Part shown: piece by piece, positions 1-48,322 of the stretch | Layout of the letters: every line of letters starts with the position of its first letter | How positions within the stretch are numbered: position 1 is the first letter of the stretch | Assembly: GCA_963966185.1 (NCBI GenBank) | Contig: CAWZYM010000087.1 | Span: 550,001 to 614,000, forward strand | DNA from: Rhabditoides inermis | Taxonomy: Eukaryota > Nematoda > Chromadorea > Rhabditida > Rhabditidae | Length of the DNA: 64,000 nt | Direction: 5' to 3' | Position numbers and translations under genes: made by a program | The notes under the pieces: model-generated | Told to the model about the DNA's origin: nothing | Databases searched by the model: none | Seen by the model: only the letters and a program-made list of their open reading frames with translations

Positions 1-21
1 GGCTAATCGATAAATCGATAC

Positions 22-1647
22 CTGCTGGGCCTGACGGAATCCCTGCTGCACGGGAGGCGGTGGGGGAGGAGGAGCGGGGAACTGTAAGGGCATCTCTTTC
101 TCTCTCCATCTCCCCCCCTCTCTCTCCCCCCCCCCTCTCCCCCCCCCCCTCTCTCTCTCTCTCTCTTTCTCGCTCGCTCACCTGTGGCGCATGGTTCACC
201 TGGGCGCTGGCTCCCACCTGGTGGGGTGCCCACTGCGCGCGCTGCGTGGGAGGCGCCACCTGAATATGATAATTTTTCATGGTTATTGAACAACACGTAA
301 TAAAACAACCATTAAAAACGGGAAGATACATTCGAAGAATTTTTTCGATTTTATTCTCGACACTTGGTCCCTGCTTCCCCGACCAAACAGGATTACAGGA
401 TGTTCACAATGCGTTTCAAACGAGACAATCGTTCAATCGATATTCCGTTCGACTCACCCTCGGTCCATCCCTCCTCAGAATCACCTCCGGATCGCCGAAG
501 GGAGACGGAGTGTGGTGCGCGGCAGGCGCTACTTGCACCTATAAGTCGATCGATAAGTCAATAAATCAATAGTAGTCACTGATAGCTCCCTTCTCTTCCA
601 CAGTCTGAATTTTTGATTGCAAACAACATCTCATAAAGATCTCATAACGCCGCGCGCCTCCGAAATGATGAAATGATCTTCAGAAAGTACGTAAGGCTAT
701 TTTCACAAAGCGAATCATGTAGCGATTTTTACACATGATTGAGTCTGATCTTGCCTGAAGGTCGACGCAGTTGTGCGACTGGTCAAGCGACTCATATTCT
801 TACAGTGCTTTTGCTGAACCATATTTATAAAACTCATAACCACATCTCACTAACAACTCTACTCAATCCAGCACGATTCTATCCGGCACCACCCCGGGAT
901 AGATCTCTAGCACGGTGAGGTTGAACCGCACCGCCCATAGCCCCGCCCCCGCTGGCCCCGCCCCTCCCACCGCGGGCGCGCGCGTCGTCACTTCCGGTGT
1001 GTTGGCGATGAGTGTGGGCGGCGGAGTGGGCGGAAGGGTCGTCGCCGTCGCGGGTTTGGTGGCGGCGGTAGAGGACCTGCTGGATGTTTACTTGTTTACT
1101 CGTTTGTCGTACTTGTTTACGTGTTTGTTTACATGTTTACTCGTTTGTTTACCTGTCCTGCTCGCTGGTGACTCCGTGCACAAAGTGCTCCTCCTTGGTG
1201 CGAATCGACTTGCGTTGCGCCAACAGCTTCTGGCACTCCTCGGGGTCTGAAGAGGCAGGAGGTAAACAAGTAAACAAACACGTAAACAAGTAAACGAACA
1301 AGTGAACAGGTAAACATACAAACAAGTAAACAACCCTTACATGGCTTGCACTGCTGCTTGAGCTCCTCTGACTCGACGCAATACTCCTTCAGCGGGTCGC
1401 ATTGGATGGTGCACTGATCGAGTACCGGCACCCAGATAGGGTCGGCGAACGGCTCCCCACCTAGAAGAGGGGGATCTCTCTCTTTCTCTCTCTCTCTCTC
1501 TCCTTCTCTCTCTTTTTCTCTCTCTCTCTCTCTCCACTCACATATCTTTGCGTTCTCGAACAGGAACTCTGAGAAGTCGTCATCGTCAGCCGCAATGGCG
1601 GGCGAGATCAGAAGTAGGATAGGCAGCAGGGCAAGAAAACGCCTCAT
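22..1647 (-). CDS. Secreted Cys-rich protein with Pro/Thr-rich tail, 3' end off window
   Basis: Not recognised. Exons read on the minus strand are 1542-1647, 1341-1460, 1153-1246, 971-1079, 485-538, 182-259 and 22-81. All joins keep frame with GT-AG borders, giving about 207 residues before the window ends. The start at 1647 opens a signal peptide (MRRFLALLPILLLISPAIA) followed by an acidic DDDD stretch. Exons 2 and 3 hold most of the cysteines, in patterns such as CTIQC and EECQKLL. Exon 4 is Thr/Pro-rich and the last three exons are Pro/Gln/Ala-rich, so the mature protein looks like a small Cys-rich head on a disordered stalk. An upstream ATG at 1671 is also in frame. I end exon 4 at 971, where a donor leads into a GC-box-rich intron like others in this window. 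Reading on instead reaches a TGA at 863-865, giving a 178-aa protein and leaving the three Pro-rich exons to another gene. The exons are solid, the single-gene model moderate. Confidence 0.6.
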
Positions 1648-2450
1648 CTGGACGATTATAAATCTGGTCATCTCTTGTGAATCAAAACTTCGCGCAAATA
1701 ATTAGTAGAGCAAGTCACGAATACGAGAGGAATACCCACAAATCAATGAAAGGAACCCATAGAGAATCGCTTTTCGAACTTTAGTGTAAGATAAAAGTAA
1801 TGAGCCACCATACAAGACCATTCCGGGAAATGTGATGAACGCGAGACAGGGGAGCACCGCACGGATCACGAGACGAGAAAGAGCGGGTGAATCGGCAACG
1901 GCAACTCGCAAAGACCACACAGTACTAATGCATTACTAGTATAAGCAGTAATCAACCGCCCGAGAAAAGAGTGGAACTCGGGTGGAACTGCGGTCGGCAC
2001 TTGTAGAACACAGAGTCATAGCCATACACGCTGAATCACCACCTTTGTCTCTCTGTGATCCGAACCGGTCTGCCATCTCCGTCTCTCTCTCTCTCCACTC
2101 TCTCTCTCTGCCCGCAGGCAATGTCACACATTTCGATCCAGTATTACAAACACAAGCAACACCGACACAACGGCATTGAGAGGTCGTGACCCCAAGGCTT
2201 TCGGGTGAGTAACTCATTCATCAATAAATAACTTTATCACATCCTCCTTATTATGATAAATACGCTCAAACAGTACACATTTTCATTAAGGCTGTGTAGA
2301 TTCTACAATATAAATTCGCAAACTCTTATATCAAACAAAAATCACAAGGGTACAAAATGAAAAAAAAACGGAAACGCATTCACAACAAAACAATCACAAC
2401 CAACTAAGCTGTCAAAACATCATGAGCCAATCAATCATCAAATCAATACT
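1648..2450. other. Intergenic spacer between the secreted-protein gene and the LRBA 3' end
   Basis: Both flanking genes point left, so this holds the 5' region of the secreted-protein gene and the 3' UTR of LRBA. The minus ORFs at 1702-1920 and 1936-2217 have no supporting splice or codon pattern and partly read through a CT tract near 2085-2115. I see no other gene. Confidence 0.6.
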
Positions 2451-37582
<35,132 letters not shown>

Positions 37583-38025
37583 ACCTAGGATTACTAAATA
37601 TGTAATTAGAAAACAAACACGCAATGCACGAAACGAGTATACGATCGCAGTGGGAAACCAAAGACGCGAGTTGAAAAAACGAGGCTTGGATTAGGAGACG
37701 GCATAGACAGAGAGAGGGTCAAGGGTGGGCCGGGAGCCGTTTCCATATTTCGCATTCTACCTTCACGCAACAAAGTTCACCGACAACGCACATGCATAAT
37801 AGCCACCCTCTCACTCACTCTCTCTCACACAATCGATAATTCGAGGGGGGACAACTCTCGAAAGAGCGGCGACGACAGATTTCACGAATAGAGAATGGCT
37901 TTTGCCCCGAAATCCACTTATGAAAAAGACGAGTCGCGCCTTTTCTGATCGCCCCACGCTGAGTTTCCACCCAAGGCGCGCCGGAATCGATTAGACAGAG
38001 AGAACAGCTACTACAAGTGGCAGAG

Positions 38026-38068
<43 letters not shown>

Positions 38069-38263
38069 GAGTGGGGCGAAGAAAGAACGGCAAGGACGCG
38101 CGATACGCGCATTGCCAACTCATCTCTGTGGTGAAAGCATCGGGGTGGTGAGAGCCATTCTCATTCCACTTCCATTTTGCGCCATTTATATTTTCGGCGG
38201 CATATTTCTCGGGCACTCGCGGAAACTAGATGCATGCGGTGACAATGAAAATTTACGAGAGTT

Positions 38264-38310
<47 letters not shown>

Positions 38311-38517
38311 TGGGGTGAGTGAATCGAGTGGAATAGTCGAACACAACACTAATCGTTTCATAGAATATGCGGGACAGCGAGAAATATGACTGGAGGGGCG
38401 CTGAGCGAGCCAAGGACATTTGTCGCCTAATGCCCAATTAGAGAACCCGCGTATCTCGGGATCCGTAGTGATAATTGAAGGTGCGGAGAGCGAGAGAGCG
38501 AGAGAGCGAGAGAGAGC

Positions 38518-38586
<69 letters not shown>

Positions 38587-39445
38587 ACAATGCGGGGTTA
38601 CTACTCACAGCGATGTGCACGCATGCCACTCACTCCATTCAAGCAGACTTCCGCCCTCCGGCCACTCGACCAATGAACAAAGGGAAAGGGAATTCATGGT
38701 GATTATCAAAATTACAGGTATGTCTCCCGGCTCCGCGCACATGGGGGGCGGACACCTGTCCGCGCCGCCGATCGATGTCTCACCTGCACAGATTGGCACA
38801 CACACGGGGCGAGAGAGAGAGGGAGGGAGGGAGAGAGAGAGAGAGAGAGGGAGGGAGAGAGAGAGCTATGTTTGACCGCTAGCCGACCCCCTGCCAGCCG
38901 CGCGAGAGTGAGAGATAGTGAGACAGCATGGCAGAACACCGCTCCGCTCGCGCGCACAAAAAAAGTGGTACGCAAATAAGGTCAGCACAGGGGATAGAGG
39001 ATTACGAAGCAACCACACATGTCAAAACAGTGAGCTGCACAAACACCGATCGCGTTCACTCTCACTTCACATTTGCATCGCATTGATTGCTGTCAGCATT
39101 TCTGGTAGAAGTGCAAGTATCGCAGCACAAACGATAACATCTCAACGGATGGCCTGATCGTTATCATAATCGAATCAACATGTAATAATACAACAAAAAC
39201 TGAAAACGGCACCGGAAGTGAAAACTGAAAAACAAACAAACACAATCGCGCGAAAAAACAACAGTGTGAAATGCACAACATAAAGTAGTGTGCGACCATT
39301 ATGGCACGCACAAAGTTACACAACTCATTTTTTTCGATTTTCAATTTTATTCAATGTCAAGAATATGTTATTTATTGAGCAATCTATACAATATTACTGA
39401 ATGTAAATGAGTGTATACTTCTTTGGTGGGTTCAGGTAAAACATT
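37583..39445. promoter_or_regulatory. Region between LRBA 5' end and CHP1 3' end
   Basis: 1.86 kb holding the LRBA promoter and probable 5' UTR exon(s), plus the 3' UTR of CHP1. Dominated by the (GA)n cluster at 38030-38866. A tract from 37960 to 38240 is GC-richer than its surroundings. Confidence 0.45.
38030..38866. repeat. Cluster of (GA)n tracts upstream of LRBA
   Basis: Four GA runs (38030-38067, 38268-38306, 38487-38583, 38811-38866) lie 0.4-1.3 kb upstream of the LRBA ATG. The repeat strand switches from CT to GA just past the LRBA 5' end. This is probably promoter/5' flank; GA tracts bind GAGA-type factors in some animals, which is only suggestive here. Confidence 0.9.
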
Positions 39446-41880
39446 TTATGTGAGGAAACGGAACGACATCTTCTGTTCGATATCTGTCTTCTCCATTGCC
39501 TGGAAAAAAAGAGATAAATTATCGACGCCTGCAACAATTTTTCAAAGCAACATGATTACCATACTTATTAGACGATTCTTTTGTCATTGTTGTACGCTTG
39601 ATATCGGTAGTGAATACTTTAAACTTCAATTAAAAAAACTTACGTGGCAGAACTCGGCAAAGGTAATGCAGCCGTCGCCGTCCTGGAAAATTTAGATGTA
39701 TGCCAAAATAATAGCAATTTTTTTCCATAAAATCTCCATTAGGAGAACGCTAAAGTCAGAATTTGTGTGCTCATGTATAAAAAGAAGCAATTGCATGAGC
39801 GATGAGGAACAAAAGAGGAATTGCGGGAGGAAATTTGGAGAAAACTAGATCTCGAAGAGTTCCCAGCTACGAATCTTCACGTCTTTTGTAAGTTTTCTGC
39901 TATCAACAAACCTCAAATTTTAACGTTTCTTTTTCATTCATTTCTCACTGTCATACATTCTTTCCTCTCTATTCATCAACTTTGCGGGCCTTTCATTTTC
40001 ACTGCCTTGTTCGCGCATCGCTGCTGAAAGTTGTCCCAGCTCTCAGGAACTACAACTATTGCACGCTTGATGCTACTATAAAATGTGCTTGTTCTCAACT
40101 AATCTGTTTTCTCACGATCTGAATAAGTTCTGTTCACAATACTATTTTCACCTTCACCCTATCCGAATAAAACTTTTTTCAGAAAAAAATATTTTCAACC
40201 AACATTTTGATCAATCCGTTTTCTCACGAAAACCAAATCATTTTTATAAAAAAAATACATTCTTCAAAACAGCTTCAAAACATGACCGAGCGATGTGTTT
40301 ATGAAAGACACATGAAAGAGGTACCCTTTTTCATCTCCTTCTCATACTCACGATAATAAGAAGTTTATTACCGGGTTCAATGATGGGGAACAGTGCAAGA
40401 CATCTGCAAGACATCGAGACTGTGCAAGACAATACTGCATAATACTGCTGCAACACAGCAAGCAACACAGCAAAGATTAGCGTATTCTCTAATTTCTAGT
40501 TTGCTAGTCCCCAGTCTTCCTTCAACCCCTGCAAAATGCCCCCCCCCCCCCGATTTCGTAGATGCCTTTACCTTTTCTTCAATTTTTACCTCGTACTTGT
40601 TGTCTACGTTGGTGTCTCACGGTTTCTCTCTATTCTATTCCTAGGTTTACAGTTCATAATCATAATTTAAAAAAGTGACGCTTCTGCATGTAAATTATTA
40701 AAACATTTCCGAATTTAAAAATTATTGAATAATTAATTTAAAATACCTTGTCGGCCTCCCTCATGGTTCTGTCCGCAATAGAGTTCACCTGCTCCTCGGA
40801 GACGTTCGCCCCGATCATCATCTACAAAGTAGAGAGTGAATCGTTCAGAAATATATACTTTTGGATGTGTATAATTTTCCCGGCAAAGCAACATGGATCT
40901 CGCGACGGCGACGGTTCCAATTTTTAGTTCAACTCATATTCTATTTCCATATTTCACCAAAGGTTATCATATCCAAAAGTAGAGTGGAAGCGTTGCTTTG
41001 TTATGATTGTCTCAAATGAGTAGAAAGTAGAGGGACAGTTTTTTTTAATTGAACTGTGCTCTACATTTAATTACACACTATCATCTATCATCATCTACAA
41101 ATCAGAGCGATGAAAAAATGATTGTAGAAATCTTGAATCCAGGAAGTCCAGCCAATATCCAGCTGGCTGAAAGCCCAGTCCCCACGAAATTTACCAAAAA
41201 AAGTCGGGAAAAGTGAACTGTTCACGATCATTGGTTATTACTTTACTCTTTTTTCAACCTCTGTTTGAAGATTCGAAGACGTTAAAAAGGACATGAAACA
41301 TGATTCATCAGATGTTCTTTGAACATGTGACATGTGTTGCTTATTTTTAGTTCAAAATTGTTTCGCGTGTGATCGCATCCGGTGAATACACCATCGGCTG
41401 TCTAGAGAGACAAAGCGGTGCTGCCACTTTCCATTCGTCTTCTCACTATCTCTCTCTCCCTCCTCCCCCCTCTCTCTCTCTTCCCCCTCTCTCCCCTCTC
41501 TCTATCTCCCTCGCTCCGGCCGAAAGACGAATTGACGAATCCAAAAAGCAAAACAAGCAGTGGCCAAAGAGAGAGAAACAGCATCCGTCGAATCCCTATT
41601 CATTGAGTACTCTCCACTGATTACTGGCCATTCTGGCGTTTGGTCGACCCTCAAAAAAGTAGCATCGCTCGTTTTTGAGATTCGACTCTCTTTAGCAAAA
41701 TTGCGCTTCGTATTGTCTGAAACACGAAATCTTTCGGCTACATTTTTTTTTGCAAACCACGATTCTAAAGAAAGCGATACGAAAAAAAGGTTCACATCAT
41801 TCAAAGCGGATCCCGCCAATCCACAGCTATCCATAAAGCTCCCCGCGGAGCCATTCCCTCTATCCTCCCCCTCTCTCTCA

Positions 41881-41952
<72 letters not shown>

Positions 41953-42525
41953 CTCGCTCTCGCTCGCTCTCTCTCCCCTCTTCCTCCTCCTCCACTTCTC
42001 CCGAGTTATACTTGACTAATTCCTCCTCATTCGCACTCTCGCTCTATCCATTATTTCATTTCCAAGATCTGCTTGCCTCTGGGTATTTTTCTATCTTTCC
42101 AATTTCTCGCGGCGTCAGTTTTTTTTGTTACAATAAAGTTACAAAATATCGATTTTCCGGTTTCATCGATTACCTGTAGGATATCCTTGAACTCGTCCTT
42201 TGTGATCGTTCCCGACTTGTTCAGATCGTACATCGTGAACGCGACTGGAATATTTCTGTACGACACTCCAGTTGACAACTATTTCGTAAATAGTAATGCG
42301 TAGCGTTTTATTCGCACTCACACTGCAGCTTGGCCTCACGGCTGTTCCACTTGTGCGGCTTGTTCTTGTTGATGGGCCGGAAGTGCGAGAGAACCTGGGT
42401 TGTTTACTTGTTTACATGTTTCCTTTATTTTGTTTACTTTCCCCTCTCTTACCTTGACAAAGTCGCGGAAATAGACCTTCTTTCGCTCCACCGAGCTGAA
42501 ATAAAATAATCAGGAAAGAGCGAGG

Positions 42526-42571
<46 letters not shown>

Positions 42572-43042
42572 CAGCGATAAAAGCCCTTCCACCCAAATGC
42601 ATCTCCCTCTTTATTTCGGCTCCCGGTGGACCACCGTGCAGTACGGTGCCACACGCCACACTATGCACAATATGTTTCCACGGGATCGTTGGTGATTCAG
42701 TTAACCAAGTTTGAGATATTGCCACATCCACTGGAGACCCCCACTAGTAGGAATCTAGAAACTTTTCTATATAGCTGACTAGGTAGACGACTAGCAAAAT
42801 AACACTATGTAGGAGAAAGATGAGTATATTCCTGTATATTCCACGTGGTTCTCGGCCTTTACATCTCACTCTCACAATGCAATGAAAATGGATATATTTA
42901 TAGACATGGACAATCCCCCGTTTATAAAAAGCGCTCGGCTCTAGGCTTTTATTGAAATTACGTCCTTGTTTACAGGAACTTCCAACCACGTAATGTCATT
43001 AGTACAACGCTCATATTCCACATATGTGCTCTGCTTCTCTCT

Positions 43043-43081
<39 letters not shown>

Positions 43082-43185
43082 CCTCTCTCCCCCCCCCCTA
43101 GTTCCACCCCCTCGGATCTACCTTGCCTCGCGGGAATAATTTATACCTGTTTATTCACACTACTACATATCTGCATAGATTTCTT

Positions 43186-43231
<46 letters not shown>

Positions 43232-44061
43232 TAAGAAAGAGACAAAAGTCACCAGCTATACATTACAGATTAGCATACATACAACATACTTGTAATCTAC
43301 TCTGGGATGTGCAATTTCCTTACCAACTGATTCATTTCAATATACTCCGCTGTCCTTTCAAAAAACTCTCTGCTCATCATCATCCCCTCTGCGCTCTCTT
43401 CAGCCCCTACACTCTCTCATCCCTCTTCTTCTCAGCGCTCTCTCTTCTCTCGTCTAACAGCTGACTCCATTCCCATCCATCCAATCCAACATGTTCTTCC
43501 GCATTTTTCCAGCCCTCAATGCACTCACTACTCATCGATGCTATATATATTTCCATTTTTATTCAGTTATAAGTTTTTCATGTACTTTTTATTTTTGATT
43601 GATGACAATTTCATGTGATAAGCGTTTTCATATATTTTCCCCTCCGTAATACGCATAATGCGAGTCAGAGAGTCAACTCCACTCCAGGAAGCATCACGAA
43701 AATACACACCTCTAATCAATAACTTTCCGCAAATGAGGTATTGATTGTTTTCTCGAAAATGTGAGCCGAGTGATTTTTCGAACTCTCTCTTTCTTTCTTC
43801 TCTATTATGTATGCGCTCCCACGGTTCTCTATTTGCAAACGTCTTGCAAGCAGTGCACTCTTCCTTCGACATGTCTCTAGTCATCCAATTGACTACTACT
43901 ACTTACTACTATTTACATTTACATTTTGTCCACGCATATTCACATCTATGCATTCATTATTGATCACCGCAACAACATTATGCTAATACTGGTCAAACGT
44001 AAGACATCACACTCAAGACATGCCTGCACGCTTCATGCATATTCGAATGTGCGGTGCGCGT

Positions 44062-44111
<50 letters not shown>

Positions 44112-44263
44112 ACTCCTCGAGAGATTTCCTCAAATCTTCCCATATTCGGGGGCGGTTCTCTCTCTCTCTCTCACTCTCTCTCAAAAAAGTGAGGCGAAAG
44201 AGGGCAAGGATTTGTGAACGTTGATGGGAGCAGAATGCACCTTACAGTTCAAGAGTGAGAGGA

Positions 44264-44342
<79 letters not shown>

Positions 44343-46539
44343 CACTCACTCTGCGTCCGCGAAGAACGCGTCAATGATGCGCTTTCCAAGCGGGTTCAAT
44401 TTGAGCTCCTGAAAATCGTAATCGTGTCTACTTTAAACCCTTTTTTTGACGTTTTTTCGTAGCTTCATTATGTCGAATTGCATCGATATTGCTTTCGATT
44501 CATTTTTCGACTACTAATGTTTTTCGATTACTAACTTTCGACTACTCTCTCTCCCTCTCTCATCATTGTGATTGTGATGTCATATTCCGGATAAGCATTT
44601 GAACTTGATCCTGGACTACCTTCCCTTTTTCTCACTCATCTTGAAGCGACTATAGTTGTGTATTAGAATATTCTACTAGACGAAATACATCGACATCCAT
44701 CCAGGAAGTCTTTTCTCGCTCATACTCTATCATCCACCACGTTCGTAATTTGTCATTGAGATGACCTCTTTCAACTTGCCTCATGCAGTCCGAGTGTATT
44801 AGTACACCACTCTCACTAATCATCCACCACTTTCTCCGGTAACTTAGCCGACCTGCCAGGACGTCCCGCACTGTCGTTTCATACTCCTGTCCCTATCTAC
44901 TCCTGTCCTCACGGAAGTGAAGAATCTCTACTTGCTCTCGAATTACACAGATTTTGTGTGGTAACCTCTAATTTGAATTACTGTTCTTTCTGACCACGAT
45001 GTCCATGCTCCATGAAGTCCTGTCACGTATATTCTCTGTAACCTCCCGACATCCCTCTACTTTCTCTGTGGAATAGATTAGAGCCATATTTTTATTTTTA
45101 CCAGCTCGAGTCGGATTTCTGTGAGCTGTGTACCGACCTCGATGTCGAGGAAGTCCACACTACTCCACCACTTTCTCAGCGAATCATCCACTTCTTTCGC
45201 TCAAATCTCAAATGGTCGCTGATCGTTTTTGTGTACAGACCTCGATGTCCAAAAAGTCCTGCTCGGTCATGAAGTGATCCCCGGTCGTCCTGTCCCTGTG
45301 CTTCGCCAGCTGCATGAAGCGAGAGTACAGCGTCAGAATGCCCTTGTGCGACACTGAAAAGTGACGTCATTCGTGAAAATCACAATATTTGAGTTCGTAA
45401 CATTACGATTACGTGAGGATGTCCTTGTGCGACACTGACAAGGAGTGTCGTTTAGGTCACAGAAGCCGATGGTGACCAAACTGATATCAGAGATACCCTA
45501 GAGGTCACTAGTCGAAAACCGTTTTCAAATCCACAGGACCGGCCATACGTTTCGAGATATTTACGTTTCAAATTTTGGAGCTAAACCGTGTGGATTGCTT
45601 TTGCGGTCTGTCACTCCATTCGCGCAAGCTGTGAAACAGCGGCGGTGGCCTAGTGGATGGAGCGGCCGTCTGTCAAGCAGTAGGGTGTAGGTTCGCTCTC
45701 CGGATATGCTTTTCATTTTGCCGATTCTCTCCCGACTTGTATTTTTTTGTTCGAATGGTTGGAGTAACGGATGGTGACGGGATCATGTGGAAACCTTCGT
45801 CGGTAATACTTTTCGATTGTTTTTGAAAATGAAGTTGGAAGAACGCAAACATTTTGTAATGAGCCCTCAACAAGACAAATGACCGTTCGATTTGAAAAAA
45901 GATGATGATAGGAGTTTTCTACCGACTGCCCAATCGTCACCAAAAGTACAAGTCCGGAAAGAATCGGCAAAATAAAAAGCATATCCGGAGAGCGAACCCA
46001 CAGCCTGCCGCTTGACAGACAGCCGCTCTATCCACTAGGCCACCGCTGTTTCACAAAGCGCGCGAATGGAGTGACAGGCCGCAAAAGCAATACACACGGT
46101 TTAGCTCTCAAATTTGAAACGTAAATATCTCGAAACGTATGGCCGGTCCTGTGGATTTGAAAACGGTTTTTCGACTAGTGACCTCCTAGGGTATCTCTGA
46201 TATCAGTTAGGTCACTATCGGCTTCTGTGACCTAAACGACACTCCTTGTGAACGTGAAAAATTAACGTTTCTGTCAACATGGCCTTTTTTAAGTTTTGAT
46301 AGTTTTGGATTAAATTTAAATTTGAGGTCTCATTCGCGTACTTCGTTTCTAGGATTTCCCTTTTTGTGTCTTGTAGGGTTTTGTCTTGTCTTGTCTCGTC
46401 TTCTCTTCTTCTTCGCCCAATCTTGTAATATTCGCTTGGTATCGAGTTTATTTCACGATTCCTTGTTTTTGTTTTCACGATCGCGTTACTTTAGAGAGTT
46501 GATTATTCGTAATACTCCATTACCACTTCCTCCCCCTCC

Positions 46540-46590
<51 letters not shown>

Positions 46591-47755
46591 CTTTCTCTCT
46601 CTCTCTTTCTTTCTCTCTCTCTCTCTCTCAATAACATTAGCACCCATCGATCATCTTATTGAATTTCCTATTTGAATCAATTCGCTACGAGCTTGCCCTT
46701 TCACTCTTCCGCTCTCGTTTTCAGAGTTTTCACGTCCCAGTCTCTAGTCGCACTCTCCTTACTGCGTTTGTAAAACCGGGTTCGTCAGTGATGTACTTTA
46801 CTGGTTTCGTCAATCAGTAACACTCACTATTTTTGTAGCTGTAGCCCACTTGTTTTGTAGCCTCAATCTCAATCTGTCGGATTGAATGTGCCGCTAGTTT
46901 TGTAGTTTTGTCAACAAAAAACGTCGCTTTGCTTTTATGATCCGTACATGTCTACTGGAATTTATGTGCCTACAGTTTTGTCAAATTGTATATATACTGT
47001 ATTCATATAATACGCCTAAAACCTCAAATCTCAGTACACACCAATCCGCTAGGAAGGATGTGCTGCTTTTTTTTGGCCCACCAGCCGAGCCAGCGGGCGT
47101 TCTATTATTGCATTCTGCATGCATGTTTGACGAACGAAATATTTCGACGAAATCTGGGAGACGCGTTCGTTTTCGCCAAAAAATGCGATGCCAGCGCAAT
47201 TCGCGATATGCTGGAAGCTTCACGATGCAGGCACAGTCTTATTCTGGTTTAACAGAGTCTAGTGAGTCAGCGATTGAAATGATACTTTGTGATACATCTA
47301 TATGATATTGTCAAAGGTATAAAAGGTATGTACTTATGGATACTTTTTGAAAGCTTTCTTCTATATTATAACTTTATGTGTGATTTGTGAGATGTGGGAT
47401 GACATCAGATCCTCACTAATTCCTGCATACACGGAATCTCGGATTCTCGCGAAAAATTTCTTCTCTCTCTCACGCGATATCGCCTAGGCGACCCAGCGTA
47501 CTTGTATGTAACCAGTATTTATATGTGTACATTTCTTTTTACAATTTCCTACTTACGAATAATACCCGCCGGTGTATCGCATCATATTCCCTGTAGTAAA
47601 CACTCCTGATTGAATAATGCATCGATAATATGATATCGGTAGCGATACCGCGGATTTCTTTCATTGTCTACGCAACGCAAATGTTCACATCCACGTTTAT
47701 GTCAGCTTTTGAATGACGTCGGCTCTCTTTTGACGCGATGTGCTCACATGTGCAC

Positions 47756-47799
<44 letters not shown>

Positions 47800-48322
47800 T
47801 TTTTGCCCTCCAAATGTCGCACGCTCATTGAACATCATTCTATTCGAACGCTCTTGTTACGAGTTTCATCCCAATTTGATAAAGTGAATATTTTTTTGCT
47901 TTTACACTACATCTCAACATTAGTGATTGACCCCTCTCTCATTTCGTCCTGTCTAGAAAACGCCACGATGCTTCGCTATTTTATTTTTAGTATATTACTT
48001 TCGTCATGAACAATATATTCGCAATTATGTACAGGCCATTTCGAAATAACGTTTCAAGCTTTAAAAAATTATAACATATTAAAACACACAACTCGCTGTT
48101 CACATAAAATCTTATACGCTCGGTACCCTATACATATTCGTGAAAAATCGTTACACTGAAAACGTGTGTTGTGCGTCGTGCTACTTGACTCGAGATACAT
48201 AGTCTAACTCTGAGTACATTACACTCATTTGCATGTTCCAGGCCCCGCCCACACTCACGTCCGCTCTCCGCGCTGAGCTTCTCCAACTCGTGGTCCGGAA
48301 GCACGCTCGCAGTGTGGCCCAT
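39446..48322 (-). CDS. CHP1: Calcineurin B homologous protein 1 (EF-hand)
   Basis: Nine exons: 48259-48322, 45241-45353, 44350-44408, 42453-42495, 42322-42394, 42174-42244, 40747-40821, 39644-39682 and 39446-39499. They give 591 nt, 196 aa; human CHP1 is 195. It starts MGHTASVL, fitting the N-myristoylation pattern (G2, S6). Family signatures are LYSRFM, NPLGKRIIDAFF, HFRPINK, NVSEEQVNSIADRT and the end EKTDIEQKMSFRFL. EF-hands 3 and 4 keep all calcium ligands (loops at about residues 124-135 and 165-176, DLNKSGTITKDE and DKDGDGCITFAE); EF1 and EF2 are degenerate as in the family. CHP1 binds the cytoplasmic tail of NHE-type Na+/H+ exchangers and acts in trafficking. Introns of up to 2.9 kb hold the foldback element. 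The 5' end is divergent from the small membrane protein gene. Confidence 0.95.
41863..41983. repeat. (CT)n tract in a CHP1 intron
   Basis: About 120 bp of CT between CHP1 exons 6 and 7, (GA)n on the CHP1 sense strand. Confidence 0.93.
44689..45160 (-). repeat. Degenerate partial copies of the CHP1 exon 2 3' edge
   Basis: Around 44692-44720, 44990-45015 and 45128-45155, words such as ACCTCGATGTC...AAGTCC recur in the same orientation as exon 2 (45238-45265). The copy at 45128 also keeps the preceding donor context (GTGTACCGACCTCGATGTC versus GTGTACAGACCTCGATGTC). Another copy, of the exon 5' edge (CCTTGTGCGACACTGA), lies at 45423-45438, abutting the foldback element. Confidence 0.65.
45439..46248. 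mobile_element. Harbinger-like foldback element, copy 2, with a tRNA-like unit in each arm
   Basis: 810 bp with inverted arms of about 310 bp around a loop of about 190 bp, flanked by direct TGA repeats (45436-45438 and 46249-46251). The termini match the 29634 element. Each arm carries the tRNA-like segment (A box near 45648-45658, B box near 45692-45702), inverted in the right arm around 45975-46050. It lies in the CHP1 intron between exons 1 and 2. Confidence 0.82.
46249..48258. other. Rest of CHP1 intron 1, no supported gene
   Basis: Contains CT tracts at 46539-46630 and 47760-47794. The plus ORF at 46937-47305 has no recognised family or splice support. Confidence 0.5.

Noticed and set aside
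863..970. Continuation of exon 4 of the left-edge gene to a TGA at 863
   Set aside because: In frame and possible, but the sequence after 971 is a GC-box block of the type that follows several other donors here, and the Pro-rich exons at 485-538, 182-259 and 22-81 continue in phase 0. Kept as an alternative, not the main model.
1702..1920. 72-aa minus ORF between the left-edge gene and LRBA
   Set aside because: No family, no splice context and no codon bias; it sits in the likely 5' flank of the secreted-protein gene.
46937..47305. 122-aa plus-strand ORF in CHP1 intron 1
   Set aside because: No recognised domain, no supporting splice signals, and comparable ORFs overlap it in two other frames.
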